DNA from: Flavobacterium tibetense
GTDB taxonomy: Bacteria > Bacteroidota > Bacteroidia > Flavobacteriales > Flavobacteriaceae
Length of the DNA: 64,000 nt
Reading direction: 5' to 3'
NCBI RefSeq assembly: GCF_003293845.1
Contig: NZ_QLST01000012.1
Location: 1-64,000 of the forward strand
Shown here: piece after piece, positions 1 to 7,955 of the stretch
Layout of the letters: every line of letters begins with the position of its first letter
Position numbering within the stretch: position 1 is the first letter of the stretch
Position numbers and translations under genes: made by a program
Notes under the pieces: model-generated
The model's database searches: none
What the model was told of the DNA's origin: nothing
The model's input: only the letters and a program-made list of their open reading frames with translations

Positions 1-157
1 ATGTTTCTATGTGGTTTGATTTTTTTTACCACATAGAAACAAAGGTTTCAACTATATAGCTTTTAGTTGTTGCACTTTTCAGAGGTTTCATAGCTATGTC
101 TAAATATAATGCTATAATTTACTCTTAAAATAATTTCTATGTTTCTATGTGGTTTAA
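1..157. repeat. Intergenic repeat, three copies of GTTTCTATGTGGT
   Basis: The word GTTTCTATGTGGT occurs at 3-15, as an exact inverted copy at 28-40 (ACCACATAGAAAC), and again direct at 141-153, just past the hisF stop codon. The first two form a perfect 13-bp inverted repeat with a 12-nt spacer. On the his-operon strand no T-run follows it, so it does not look like an ordinary intrinsic terminator. Otherwise I see nothing in 1-162. hisIE, usually the last gene of this operon in Flavobacteria, would lie beyond the left edge. Confidence 0.75.
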
Positions 158-162
158 TCTTA

Positions 163-918
163 TTATAATCTAACTGCAATATTTTGCTTCTTTAAAAACT
201 GTTTCAATGCTGGAATTTCGATTTCTTGATAGTGAAAAACACTGGCGGCTAAAGCGGCATCAGCTTTTCCATTGACAAAGGTTTCTGCGAAATGTTCCAT
301 AGTTCCCGCACCACCAGAAGCGATGATGGGAATATTTACGATTTCGGATAACTTGGCTAAAGCTTCATTAGCAAAACCGTTTTTGGTTCCGTCATTATTC
401 ATCGAAGTAAATAAGATTTCCCCAGCACCACGTTGCTCGACTTCTTTTGCCCAATCGAATAAATTCAATTCTGTTGGAACTTTTCCACCAACTAAATGTA
501 CTATCCAATCGCCATTAATTTGTTTGGCATCAATAGCCACAACTACGCATTGACTTCCATATTTTGCTGCAATTTCATTAATCAAATCGGGATTTTTAAC
601 GGCTGAGGAATTGATTGAAATCTTATCCGCACCATTACGAAGTAAAATATCAACATCTGCAACAGACGAAATGCCACCACCAACGGTAAACGGAATATTA
701 ATCGAAGCTGCCACTTTTCGAACCAAGTCAATTAATGTTGCACGACGCTCTTCTGTAGCGGAAATATCTAGAAAAACGAGTTCGTCAGCGCCAGTTTCGG
801 CGTATTTCTTTGCTAATTCTACTGGATCTCCAGCATCTTTTAAATCCACAAAGTTGACACCTTTAACGGTTCGTCCGTTTTTGATGTCTAAGCAGGGAAT
901 GATTCTTTTTGTTAACAT
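163..918 (-). CDS. hisF: Imidazole glycerol phosphate synthase, cyclase subunit HisF
   Basis: Cyclase subunit of IGP synthase. With ammonia from HisH it converts PRFAR to imidazole glycerol phosphate and AICAR, the fifth step of histidine synthesis, in the cytoplasm. At 251 residues it has the usual length for this (beta/alpha)8 barrel. Both catalytic aspartates are present: Asp11 in PCLDIKNG and Asp130 in VVVAIDAK. Phosphate-binding loops ([16 protein letters not shown]) are intact. It is the last his gene in the window and is separated from hisA by 118 bp of repeat-rich sequence, a wider gap than those between the other his genes. Confidence 0.97.
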   Translation of the reverse strand: MLTKRIIPCLDIKNGRTVKGVNFVDLKDAGDPVELAKKYAETGADELVFLDISATEERRATLIDLVRKVAASINIPFTVGGGISSVADVDILLRNGADKISINSSAVKNPDLINEIAAKYGSQCVVVAIDAKQINGDWIVHLVGGKVPTELNLFDWAKEVEQRGAGEILFTSMNNDGTKNGFANEALAKLSEIVNIPIIASGGAGTMEHFAETFVNGKADAALAASVFHYQEIEIPALKQFLKKQNIAVRL

Positions 919-931
919 ATGTTTTTTGTTA

Positions 932-1032
932 CACAGAGTTTACTACGTCAGTTCGCTATCGCTCGGGTCACGAAGTTTTCACAGAGTTACACAGCGACTT
1001 TTGCGAATCTTTGTGTTTACTTTGTGTGACTT
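932..1032. repeat. Intergenic repeat of 'cacagag' words between hisA and hisF
   Basis: The hisA-hisF gap consists almost wholly of quasi-repeated words: TTACACAGAG at 931-940, TTTTCACAGAGTTACACAG near 977-995, and a TTTGTGTTTACTTTGTGTGAC stretch near 1010-1031, around a CAGTTCGCTATCGCTCGGG block near 949-967. Similar 'cacagag' words recur at 57037-57098. This looks like non-coding repeat filler inside an operon. No ORF or promoter is visible. Confidence 0.65.
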
Positions 1033-1036
1033 TGCG

Positions 1037-1801
1037 CTATAATTTTATTATATAATTTTCTAATTGTTTTAAACTGATTCTGCCTTCGTAAATGGCTTTC
1101 CCGATGATGGTGCCTTCGCAACCTAATTCGGCTAATTTGGGTAATTCATCGAAAGTGGAAATGCCGCCTGAGGCGATTAGTTTTAATCTCGCTTCTCGAC
1201 TTCGCTCGAAATGACATGCTTGGTTTGACAAATCGGAATCTAAAATTCTTTGGTACAATTCAAAACTTGGACCTTCCAGCATGCCGTCTTTGGAAATATC
1301 GGTGCAAATCACGTATTGAATGCCTTCTTGTTGGTAGCCTTGAATAAACGGTATGACCTCTTCTTTTGATTCTTCTAACCAACCCGAAATCGCTATTTTT
1401 TCATTCATGGCATCGGCTCCTAAAATGATTTTATCAGCTCCGTATTGTTGTATCCAAGATTTGAAAACATCGGGTTGTTTTATGGCGATACTTCCTCCTG
1501 TGATTTGATTCGCCCCACTTTCAAAAGCAACTTTTAAATCAGCATCGGATTTTAAACCACCACCAAAATCGATTTTTAAACTCGTTTTAGAAGCGATTTG
1601 TTCCAAAACTTTATAGTTCACAATTCGGCTTGATTTGGCTCCATCTAAATCTACCAAATGCAAATACTCAATTCCGTGTGCTTCAAACGATTTGGCTACT
1701 TCCAATGGATTTTCGTTATATATTTTCTTGGTATCGTAATCGCCTTTGGAAAGTCGGACGCATTTTCCTTCGATGATGTCTATTGCTGGGATTATTCTCA
1801 T
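1037..1801 (-). CDS. hisA: Phosphoribosylformimino-AICAR-P isomerase HisA with a repeat-derived insertion
   Basis: Isomerase of the fourth histidine step (ProFAR to PRFAR). Asp8 (IPAIDII) and Asp130 (ILGADAM) are the catalytic pair expected in this barrel, and GGGLKS and IASGGIS phosphate loops are present. The protein is 254 residues, about a dozen longer than I expect. The excess is residues about 194-205, read [10 protein letters not shown], just before the strand leading into IASGGIS. The DNA under it (1187-1216) is the short dispersed element seen in many Bacteroidetes intergenic regions. The frame is kept and all catalytic residues survive. The insert falls in an alpha-to-beta loop on the non-catalytic face, so the enzyme is probably active (inference). 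Confidence 0.95.
   Translation of the reverse strand: MRIIPAIDIIEGKCVRLSKGDYDTKKIYNENPLEVAKSFEAHGIEYLHLVDLDGAKSSRIVNYKVLEQIASKTSLKIDFGGGLKSDADLKVAFESGANQITGGSIAIKQPDVFKSWIQQYGADKIILGADAMNEKIAISGWLEESKEEVIPFIQGYQQEGIQYVICTDISKDGMLEGPSFELYQRILDSDLSNQACHFERSREARLKLIASGGISTFDELPKLAELGCEGTIIGKAIYEGRISLKQLENYIIKL
1187..1216. repeat. Dispersed TTCGAGCGAAGTCGAGAA-type repeat inside hisA
   Basis: On the minus strand this reads TGTCATTTCGAGCGAAGTCG followed by AGAAGCGAGA. The core TCGA-GCGAAG-TCGA is near-palindromic. I recognise this as a short element widely scattered in Bacteroidetes intergenic DNA (from memory, not searched). Here it lies in frame in hisA and is translated as [10 protein letters not shown]. 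Confidence 0.7.
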
Positions 1802-1811
1802 TTTTTTTGGG

Positions 1812-1838
1812 GTTTTAGGTAATAGGTTATAGGTTAAG
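1812..1838. repeat. Short quasi-tandem repeat between hisH and hisA
   Basis: The hisH-hisA gap contains TTAGGTAATAGGTTATAGGTTA, three imperfect copies of TAGGTTA. It runs into the end of hisH. It is one of several intergenic stretches in this window built from short repeated words. Confidence 0.5.
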
Positions 1839-2408
1839 AAAGTTTTTCAAAATTTGTTCTCCAAACAATCCACTTTTTTCTGGATGAAATTGCACTCCGA
1901 AGAAATTATCGCGTTGTAATGCTGTGCTATATTCTTGTTCGTAACTGGTTGTAGCAATCGTATTTTCCGATAAAGGCGCATAATAACTGTGAACCAAATA
2001 CATGAATTCGTTTTCTTTAATTTCTTTAAATAATGGCGATTTCAGATTGTAAATTGTATTCCAACCCATTTGTGGGACTTTTACTTCGTTTGAAAATTTT
2101 ACGACATTCACATCAAAAATTCCTAATCCATTGGTATCACCTTCTTCAGAATGTTTACACATCAATTGCATGCCCAAACAAATTCCCAAAACCGGTTGTT
2201 TTAACGTTGGAATCAACACATCTAAACCACTATCCACCAACATTTTCATGGCACTACTCGCCTCGCCTACGCCAGGAAAAATGATTTTATCAGCTGATTT
2301 TATAGTGTTCCAATCATTCGTAACAATTCCTTCAAAACCAAGTCGTTCCAAAGCAAAAATAACACTTTGAACATTTCCGGCACCGTAATCTATAATAGCT
2401 ATTTTCAT
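1827..2408 (-). CDS. hisH: Imidazole glycerol phosphate synthase, glutaminase subunit HisH
   Basis: Class I glutamine amidotransferase subunit that hydrolyses glutamine and channels ammonia to HisF. The catalytic triad is visible as Cys77 in VLGICLGMQ with His175 and Glu177 in VQFHPEKSG. The oxyanion-strand region [10 protein letters not shown] is also present. At 193 residues it is the normal family length. It lies between hisB and hisA in the usual Bacteroidetes order. Confidence 0.96.
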   Translation of the reverse strand: MKIAIIDYGAGNVQSVIFALERLGFEGIVTNDWNTIKSADKIIFPGVGEASSAMKMLVDSGLDVLIPTLKQPVLGICLGMQLMCKHSEEGDTNGLGIFDVNVVKFSNEVKVPQMGWNTIYNLKSPLFKEIKENEFMYLVHSYYAPLSENTIATTSYEQEYSTALQRDNFFGVQFHPEKSGLFGEQILKNFLNL

Positions 2409-2413
2409 ATTTT

Positions 2414-2486
2414 TATAGTCGCAGTATTCAGTCGCAGTCGCAGTTCAAATGGAGTTATTTCTGCCAACTGAGACTGTGACTGATTA
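2414..2486. repeat. Short quasi-tandem repeat between hisB and hisH
   Basis: The 85-bp gap carries TAGTCGCAGTATTCAGTCGC, continuing AGTCGCAGT, and then AACTGAGACTGTGACTGATT on the other side. The words CAGTCGCAGT and ACTGTGACTG are mutually similar in inverted sense. No gene or promoter is visible. Confidence 0.5.
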
Positions 2487-2493
2487 CTTTTTT

Positions 2494-3633
2494 TTATAAC
2501 ATTCCTTTGGTTGATGGTAAAATCATTTTTTCTGTATCTCTTTTCACAGCCACTTTTATGGCTTTTGCGAAAGCTTTGAAAATCGCTTCAATCTTGTGGT
2601 GTTCGTTCGTGCCTTCTGCTTTGATGTTTAGATTGGCTTTAGCTCCATCTGTAAAGGATTTGAAGAAGTGAAAAAACATTTCCGTTGGCATTTGACCAAT
2701 CATTTCACGTTTAAATTCTGCTTCCCAAACGAGCCAATTTCTTCCTCCAAAATCAATGGCTACTTGAGCTAAACAATCGTCCATTGGTAAACAAAATCCG
2801 TAACGTTCGATGCCTAATTTATTACCTAAAGCTTTTGCAAAAACTTCTCCTAAAGCAATCGCAGTGTCTTCAATTGTGTGGTGTTCGTCTACTTCTAAAT
2901 CGCCTTTGACTTGGATGTCTAAATCCATTTGACCGTGACGTGCAATTTGGTCTAACATGTGATCAAAAAAGGAAATTCCGGTATTGATGTTACTTTTTCC
3001 TGTTCCGTCTAAATTTAATTTGATGTTGATGTCGGTTTCATTCGTTTTTCTGGAAATTGAAGCCGTTCTTTCGTTCAATTTTAAAAACTCATAAATCCTT
3101 TGCCAATCATTGGTTTGTAAAGCGATTACATTTTGTAATTCTTCCAATGATGATGCGATTTCATTTCCACCCAAATTTTCTTCGTTTATGATGAAAATCG
3201 CTTTTGAACCTAGATTTTTTGCCAATTCTACATCGGTAATTCTATCGCCAATTACATAAGAATTTTCCAAATCGTATTCCGGATTGTTCAAATACTTGGC
3301 TAACATTCCAGTTCTAGGCTTTCTTGTTGGTGCATTGTCTTCTGGAAAACTGCTGTCTATAAAAATTTCATCAAATGTTATTCCTTCATTTTCAAATGAT
3401 TTCAGGATGAAATTTTGGGTTGGCCAAAACGTTTCTTCTGGAAAACTTTTGGTTCCTAAGCCATCTTGATTGGTTACCATTGCCAATTCGAAGTCCAATT
3501 CTTTAGCAATTTTACTCAAGAATTGAAATACTTTTGGATAGAATTCCAATTTGGTCAAGCAATCCAATTGGTAATTTTCTGGTTCTACAACCAAAGTTCC
3601 GTCTCTATCTATAAATAGTACTTTTTTCGGCAT
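2494..3633 (-). CDS. hisB: Bifunctional histidinol-phosphatase / imidazoleglycerol-phosphate dehydratase HisB
   Basis: Two-domain enzyme catalysing histidine steps 6 and 8. Residues 1 to about 165 are a HAD-type histidinol-phosphate phosphatase, with nucleophile Asp9 and Asp11 in FIDRDGT and later [10 protein letters not shown]. Residues about 190-379 are the IGP dehydratase, with the two His-rich metal sites [13 protein letters not shown] and [10 protein letters not shown], and [11 protein letters not shown] near the end. Its 379 residues match the enterobacterial and Bacteroidetes fusion. The first 29 nt overlap the 3' end of hisC in another frame, suggesting translational coupling. Confidence 0.96.
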   Translation of the reverse strand: MPKKVLFIDRDGTLVVEPENYQLDCLTKLEFYPKVFQFLSKIAKELDFELAMVTNQDGLGTKSFPEETFWPTQNFILKSFENEGITFDEIFIDSSFPEDNAPTRKPRTGMLAKYLNNPEYDLENSYVIGDRITDVELAKNLGSKAIFIINEENLGGNEIASSLEELQNVIALQTNDWQRIYEFLKLNERTASISRKTNETDINIKLNLDGTGKSNINTGISFFDHMLDQIARHGQMDLDIQVKGDLEVDEHHTIEDTAIALGEVFAKALGNKLGIERYGFCLPMDDCLAQVAIDFGGRNWLVWEAEFKREMIGQMPTEMFFHFFKSFTDGAKANLNIKAEGTNEHHKIEAIFKAFAKAIKVAVKRDTEKMILPSTKGML

Positions 3634-4666
3634 TGTTGAAGGTTTTTAATAATTCAATAATTTGTTCGGTTTCTTCTTTACTTCCAACGCTAATTCGGAG
3701 GCAATTTTCGCAAAGCGGTTGGTTACTTCTATTACGCACTACTATTCCATTTTCTAAAAATTGTTGGTACCTGAAATTGGCATCATCTACTTTTATCAAA
3801 ATAAAATTAGCTACTGATGGAAACACTTTTTCAACAAAACTGCATCTTGCAAGTACGGTTTCCAAACGTTTTCTTTCTGTAATTATTTTTTTTACTTGCG
3901 CTGGCATCGTGCTTTGGTTCAACTTCTTAATAGCCGTTTCTTGCGATAAACCATTAACATTATATGGTGGTTTTATTTTGTTTAAAACCAAAATAATTTC
4001 TCTGGAAGCATACAAAATTCCGATACGTAATCCAGCCATTGCATAGGCTTTTGATAAAGTTTGTGTAATGATTAAATTTGGGAAATCTTTTAAAACACTC
4101 AACCAACTTTCTTCTTCAGTAAAATCAATATACGCTTCGTCTAAAACTACCAAGCCTTTGAATTGATTGAGAATTTTTATAACAGATGAATCCGAGAAAG
4201 AATTTCCTGTTGGGTTATTGGGCGAACACAAAAAGATGATTTTGGTATTGGCATCCACTGCATTTAAAATCGCATCAACATTAGGTTGAAATTCTTCATT
4301 TAGCAACACTTCTCTATTCTGAATAGCATTGATATTAGCTAAAACGCCATACATTCCGTAAGTTGGTGGTAAAGTGATGATGTTATCTCTATTAGGTTCG
4401 CAAAACGCTCTAAAAATTAGGTCTAAAACTTCATCGCTACCATTTCCTAATAAAATAGCGTCTTTTGAAACATTATTTTTATCGCCAATGATGGCTTTTA
4501 ATTCTCTCTGTTGTGGATCTGGATAACGATTTATGCCGTTAGTAAACGGATTTTCATTGGCATCCAAATAAATCATAGGTTTTGTAAATTGTTCAAACTC
4601 ATCACGTGCTGAGGAATACGGACTCATTTTTTTTACGTTCTCTCTGATTAATGATTGAATATTCAT
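3605..4666 (-). CDS. hisC: Histidinol-phosphate aminotransferase HisC
   Basis: PLP-dependent fold-type I aminotransferase, step 7 of the pathway (imidazole acetol phosphate plus glutamate to histidinol phosphate). The Schiff-base lysine is Lys206 in [14 protein letters not shown]. Asp176 in VLDEAYIDF contacts the pyridine nitrogen, and CSPNNPTGN is the conserved NPTG region. It is 353 residues. It starts 5 bp after hisD ends and its 3' end overlaps hisB by 29 bp, so the genes form one transcription unit. Confidence 0.96.
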   Translation of the reverse strand: MNIQSLIRENVKKMSPYSSARDEFEQFTKPMIYLDANENPFTNGINRYPDPQQRELKAIIGDKNNVSKDAILLGNGSDEVLDLIFRAFCEPNRDNIITLPPTYGMYGVLANINAIQNREVLLNEEFQPNVDAILNAVDANTKIIFLCSPNNPTGNSFSDSSVIKILNQFKGLVVLDEAYIDFTEEESWLSVLKDFPNLIITQTLSKAYAMAGLRIGILYASREIILVLNKIKPPYNVNGLSQETAIKKLNQSTMPAQVKKIITERKRLETVLARCSFVEKVFPSVANFILIKVDDANFRYQQFLENGIVVRNRSNQPLCENCLRISVGSKEETEQIIELLKTFNNAEKSTIYR

Positions 4667-4671
4667 AACTT

Positions 4672-5946
4672 TTATTTTAGTCTTAATGAAACTGCATTTT
4701 TGTGTGCTTGTAACCCTTCGGCTTCTGCCATAATTTCAATAGCTTTTCCAATGTTTTGAATTCCAATGTTTGATATTTTTTGGAAGGTCATTGCTTTCAA
4801 GAAACTATCTAAATTAACTCCACTATAACTTTTGGAATAACCGTTTGTTGGTAGCGTATGATTGGTTCCTGAAGCATAATCGCCAGCGCTTTCTGGTGTG
4901 AAATTTCCAATGAAAATCGAACCAGCGTTTTGAATGCCATCTACGAAATAATCTTCGTTTTTGGAACAAACAATAAAATGTTCTGGACCATATTCATTTA
5001 TTAACGATAAAGCGGTCTTTTCGGTTTCCACATAAATCAATTTGGAATTATTGATGGCAACTTGCGCTATTTCTTGTCTTGGTAAAACTTCTAATTGTTT
5101 GTATACTTCTTCTTCCACATCATTCAAGATGTTTTTATTGGTAGTAACCAAAATCACTTGGCTGTCTTTTCCGTGTTCGGCTTGACTTAATAAATCGGAA
5201 GCTACGAAGCTTGGAATAGCCGTTTCATCGGCGTAAACTAATAATTCACTTGGCCCCGCTGGCATATCTATAGCGACTCCGTTTTGGGATGCAAATTGTT
5301 TGGCAATCGTTACAAATTGATTTCCAGGTCCGAAGATTTTATATACTTGCGGAATAGTTTCAGTTCCAAAAGTCATTCCTGCAATGGCTTGAATGCCACC
5401 CACTTTATAAATTTTGGTAACACCACATAAATCAGCGGCATAGAGAATTGCGGCATTTATTTTACCATTTTTATCAGGTGGCGAACACAAGATAATTTCT
5501 TGACAACCTGCAATTTTTGCTGGAACAGCCAACATTAAAACTGTTGAAAATAACGGAGCTGTTCCACCTGGAATGTACAAACCCACTTTTTGAATTGGTC
5601 TTTTTTCTTGCCAACACGTAACTCCTATAGTAGTTTCTACTACAATTTTATCCGTTTTTTGAGCTGCGTGAAATTGTTCGATATTTGATTTTGCTAATTG
5701 GATGGCTTCTTTTAATTCGGCAGCAACTTCCTTTTTAGCCGATTCAATCTCTTCTGTAGTGACTTGAATATTGTCCAATGTTACGCCATCAAAGAAAGAG
5801 GAATACTTGGCAATGGCTTGATCGCCTTTGTTTTGAACTTCTTTGAAAATCTGCTTTACCGTTTCTTCGATATCGTTGAACGTTTGCGTTGGTCTTTTGC
5901 AAATTTCTGACCAAGTTTCGGATTTTGGATTGTATATTTTTTTCAT
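4672..5946 (-). CDS. hisD: Histidinol dehydrogenase HisD
   Basis: Zinc- and NAD-dependent enzyme that oxidises histidinol to histidine in two steps. It is 424 residues, the usual length. Family signatures include YIPGGTAPLFSTVLMLAVPAK, DMPAGPSELLVYAD, SQAEHGKDSQ (zinc-ligand His and Gln) and YGPEHFIV with the catalytic Glu-His pair. It is the second gene of the operon, 40 bp after hisG. That gap carries another short repeat (CTAACTTCTAATGTCT). Confidence 0.97.
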   Translation of the reverse strand: MKKIYNPKSETWSEICKRPTQTFNDIEETVKQIFKEVQNKGDQAIAKYSSFFDGVTLDNIQVTTEEIESAKKEVAAELKEAIQLAKSNIEQFHAAQKTDKIVVETTIGVTCWQEKRPIQKVGLYIPGGTAPLFSTVLMLAVPAKIAGCQEIILCSPPDKNGKINAAILYAADLCGVTKIYKVGGIQAIAGMTFGTETIPQVYKIFGPGNQFVTIAKQFASQNGVAIDMPAGPSELLVYADETAIPSFVASDLLSQAEHGKDSQVILVTTNKNILNDVEEEVYKQLEVLPRQEIAQVAINNSKLIYVETEKTALSLINEYGPEHFIVCSKNEDYFVDGIQNAGSIFIGNFTPESAGDYASGTNHTLPTNGYSKSYSGVNLDSFLKAMTFQKISNIGIQNIGKAIEIMAEAEGLQAHKNAVSLRLK

Positions 5947-5986
5947 ATGTCTAACTTCTAATGTCTATTTTCTATTTTCTAACTTC
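5947..5986. repeat. Short quasi-tandem repeat between hisG and hisD
   Basis: The gap reads CTAACTTCTAATGTCTATTT then TCTATTTTCTAACTTCTTA, several variants of TCTAACTTCTA. A related stretch is found at 35207-35260 in front of rsmE. Confidence 0.5.
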
Positions 5987-6844
5987 TTACAGCACCATTT
6001 TCTCAATTGGGCATACCAAAATCCCTTTGGCTCCGGCTTCTTTTAGTTGGTCTATGACTTCCCAAAATTTATCTTCATCAATTACGGAATGCACACTACT
6101 CCAACCTTCTTCAGCTAACGGCATAACGGTTGGACTTTTTAAAACAGGTAGAATTTTACTGATTTCTGCAATTTTATCATTCGGAACATTCATTAAAATG
6201 TATTTTGATTTTCTCGAACGTAAAACCGATTGAATTCGGAATTGTAATTTGGATACTAACTTTCTTGCTTCTTCAGAAATTTGCGGGGAAACAGCTAAAA
6301 CCGCTTCACTTTTTAAGATGACTTCTACTTCCTTTAATCCGTTTTTGAATAACGTACTTCCGCTGGAAACAATATCTACGATAGCATCTGAGAGTCCGAT
6401 GTTTGGAGCAATTTCAACCGAACCTGAAATTTGGTGAATATCCACCGTAATTCCTTTGGTAGTAAAGTAATCCACTACTGTTTTTGGGTACGAAGTAGCC
6501 ACTCGCAATCCGTTTAAATCTTGGATGGAATTGTAGTTGAAATTTTTTGGAACAGCAACAGAAACTTTACATTTTGAGAATCCTAATTTTTCAGCAATTT
6601 CGATGTTTTCCCCTTTTTCTACCAATAAATTATCACCTACAATGGCAATATCTACAACGCCATCAATCAGATATTGAGGAATATCGGAATTACGCAAATA
6701 GTAAACTTCTAAAGGGAAATTGGACGCATTTACTTTTAATTGGTCGTTTCCGTTGTAGATGGAAATTCCGCAATCTCTCAGTAATTGGATACTTTCGTCG
6801 TGTAAACGACCAGATTTTTGAATAGCAATTTTTAAAGTGTTCAT
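5987..6844 (-). CDS. hisG: ATP phosphoribosyltransferase HisG, long form
   Basis: First, committed step of histidine synthesis: ATP plus PRPP to phosphoribosyl-ATP. The 285-residue length indicates the long form, which carries its own C-terminal ACT-like regulatory domain (from about residue 210: SRKSKYILMNVPNDKIAEI onward) and needs no HisZ. The PRPP loop is DIVSSGSTLFKNGL near 160, and the N-terminal IAIQKSGRL is typical. Long-form enzymes are feedback-inhibited by histidine, so control here is probably two-layered, with the attenuator upstream. Confidence 0.96.
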   Translation of the reverse strand: MNTLKIAIQKSGRLHDESIQLLRDCGISIYNGNDQLKVNASNFPLEVYYLRNSDIPQYLIDGVVDIAIVGDNLLVEKGENIEIAEKLGFSKCKVSVAVPKNFNYNSIQDLNGLRVATSYPKTVVDYFTTKGITVDIHQISGSVEIAPNIGLSDAIVDIVSSGSTLFKNGLKEVEVILKSEAVLAVSPQISEEARKLVSKLQFRIQSVLRSRKSKYILMNVPNDKIAEISKILPVLKSPTVMPLAEEGWSSVHSVIDEDKFWEVIDQLKEAGAKGILVCPIEKMVL

Positions 6845-6903
6845 TTTTTTAATTTTATATTTTAAAAAAAGTACACCAAGGGATTGAAGAAAATGTGCTT
6901 AAC

Positions 6904-6937
6904 ATAAAAAAACCCGCTTGATGTACTCAAACGGGTT
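6904..6937 (-). terminator. Intrinsic terminator of the his leader (attenuator)
   Basis: On the minus strand the stem AACCCGTTTGA / TCAAGCGGGTT closes a GTACA loop and is followed by a T-run, about 60 nt before hisG. It lies between the leader peptide and hisG, so it is positioned to stop transcription before the structural genes. Confidence 0.85.
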
Positions 6938-6953
6938 ACTGATTATATGGATT

Positions 6954-7009
6954 AATTACATAGCATCACTACTTCGCTTGAGCGGAGGTATGATGATGAT
7001 GATGTAATT
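6954..7009 (-). promoter_or_regulatory. His attenuator pause/antiterminator hairpin
   Basis: AATTACAT inside the leader peptide (7002-7009) is exactly complementary to ATGTAATT (6954-6961) after its stop codon, enclosing all five His codons. The second arm contains ATGTA, which can also pair with TACAT in the terminator loop (6921-6925). This gives the mutually exclusive 1:2 versus 2:3 pairing expected of ribosome-stalling attenuation. The complementarity is seen directly; the switching is inferred. Confidence 0.6.
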
Positions 7010-7022
7010 GATTTAAAAACAT
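6969..7022 (-). CDS. Histidine operon leader peptide, five consecutive His codons
   Basis: An ATG at 7022 opens a 17-codon frame reading MFLNQLHHHHHTSAQAK, ending in TAG at 6969-6971. Five CAT codons in a row directly ahead of a terminator and hisG is the hallmark of a his attenuator leader. When charged tRNA-His is scarce, the ribosome should stall on the His run and favour antitermination. It starts some 25 nt after a consensus -7 box. No clear Shine-Dalgarno is visible, which is usual in Bacteroidetes. The function is inferred by analogy with the proteobacterial his leader. Confidence 0.85.
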   Translation of the reverse strand: MFLNQLHHHHHTSAQAK

Positions 7023-7046
7023 AATTTGTGTTATTATTTAACATGG

Positions 7047-7078
7047 CAAATATAACAACTAATTTTTCGAATAAACAA
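7047..7078 (-). promoter_or_regulatory. his operon promoter
   Basis: Minus-strand TATATTTG at 7047-7054 fits the Bacteroidetes -7 consensus TAnnTTTG, and a TTG at 7076-7078 lies 21 nt upstream, fitting the -33 element. Transcription would start near 7040, shortly before the leader peptide. Confidence 0.75.
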
Positions 7079-7200
7079 AATGTTTTAAAAATTTATATTT
7101 TGTTTAATTGAATATGATGAATTTTACTTAAAAGTTATAAAATTGATAAACAAAATCTTTTTATTCTTGCTAATGTAAAATTATTTCTTGCAATAATTTT

Positions 7201-7208
7201 TACCTTTG
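7201..7208 (+). promoter_or_regulatory. Putative -7 box for the DUF1275 gene
   Basis: TACCTTTG matches TAnnTTTG and lies 16 nt before the ATG at 7225. No TTG lies at the right distance, so this rests on one box only. Confidence 0.35.
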
Positions 7209-7224
7209 GTAATAAATTCAAAAA

Positions 7225-7950
7225 ATGTTTCGTCACCAAGGAAATTCGAGAACTTTAAAACACAACATACGATTAGCCACTTTATTGTCGTTTGTCTCTG
7301 GTATTGTGAATGTTTGCGGATTATTTGCTTTTGGTGTTTTAACTACCAATGTTACTGGACATTTCGCTTTTTTTTCTGAAGAATTAGTTCGATTTGAGTA
7401 CCAAACTGCGTTGATTTTTTTACTATTTACACTTTGCTTTTTGTTGGGTGCATTTTTGTCTAACTTTCTAACAACTTTAGCCACCAAAAAGAATAGTAAA
7501 AATCCGCATTTTTATCCAATCGTTTTGGAAATAATTTTAATTCTATTTGTTGGTTTTTCTGTTTATGAAGCTGATAATTCGGTAATTAATACCCAATTAT
7601 ATACATTTTCTCTACTAATTGCAATGGGAATTCAAAACGCTTTAGTTACTTATGTTTCAAAATCTGTTGTGAGAACTACCCATTTAACAGGACTATTTAC
7701 CGACTTAGGAATTGATTTATCGCAATTGCTTTTTAATAAAACGGTAGAGACTAGACTTACTCTTTTAAATAATATCTTGTTGAAATTTTCAATTATTTTG
7801 TTTTTCTCTTTTGGCTGTATTTTGGGAGGTTACTTATTCCACTATTTGAAACTGAAAACCTTGTTGGTAGCCAGTTTATTTTTAATTATAGCTTTATATT
7901 TTGATTTTTTGCGCTATCGTTATTTTCTGCTAAAGCGAAAAATGAAGTAA
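7225..7950 (+). CDS. YoaK-like DUF1275 membrane protein
   Basis: Integral membrane protein of 241 residues and about six hydrophobic segments. It has the DUF1275/YoaK pattern: an early SGIVNVCGL-FGVLTTNVTGH segment and the later MGIQNALVTYVSKSVVRTTHLTGLFTDLG motif, which is the most conserved part of the family. The biochemical role of the family is not established, so no substrate is assigned. It is transcribed divergently from the his operon and convergently with the next gene, only 5 bp away. Confidence 0.85.
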   Translation: MFRHQGNSRTLKHNIRLATLLSFVSGIVNVCGLFAFGVLTTNVTGHFAFFSEELVRFEYQTALIFLLFTLCFLLGAFLSNFLTTLATKKNSKNPHFYPIVLEIILILFVGFSVYEADNSVINTQLYTFSLLIAMGIQNALVTYVSKSVVRTTHLTGLFTDLGIDLSQLLFNKTVETRLTLLNNILLKFSIILFFSFGCILGGYLFHYLKLKTLLVASLFLIIALYFDFLRYRYFLLKRKMK

Positions 7951-7955
7951 GAAGT

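Noticed and set aside
3..40. Inverted repeat after hisF as intrinsic terminator
   Set aside because: Stem is good but no T-run follows on the minus strand, and the word recurs as a repeat at 141-153; kept as repeat only.
611..1042. Long plus-strand open frame opposite hisF and its flank
   Set aside because: Antisense to the conserved hisF frame, no family features, biased composition typical of a shadow frame; hisF has intact catalytic residues.
3605..3633. hisB/hisC overlap as a frameshifted gene
   Set aside because: Both proteins are full length with complete motifs; the 29-nt overlap is normal translational coupling.
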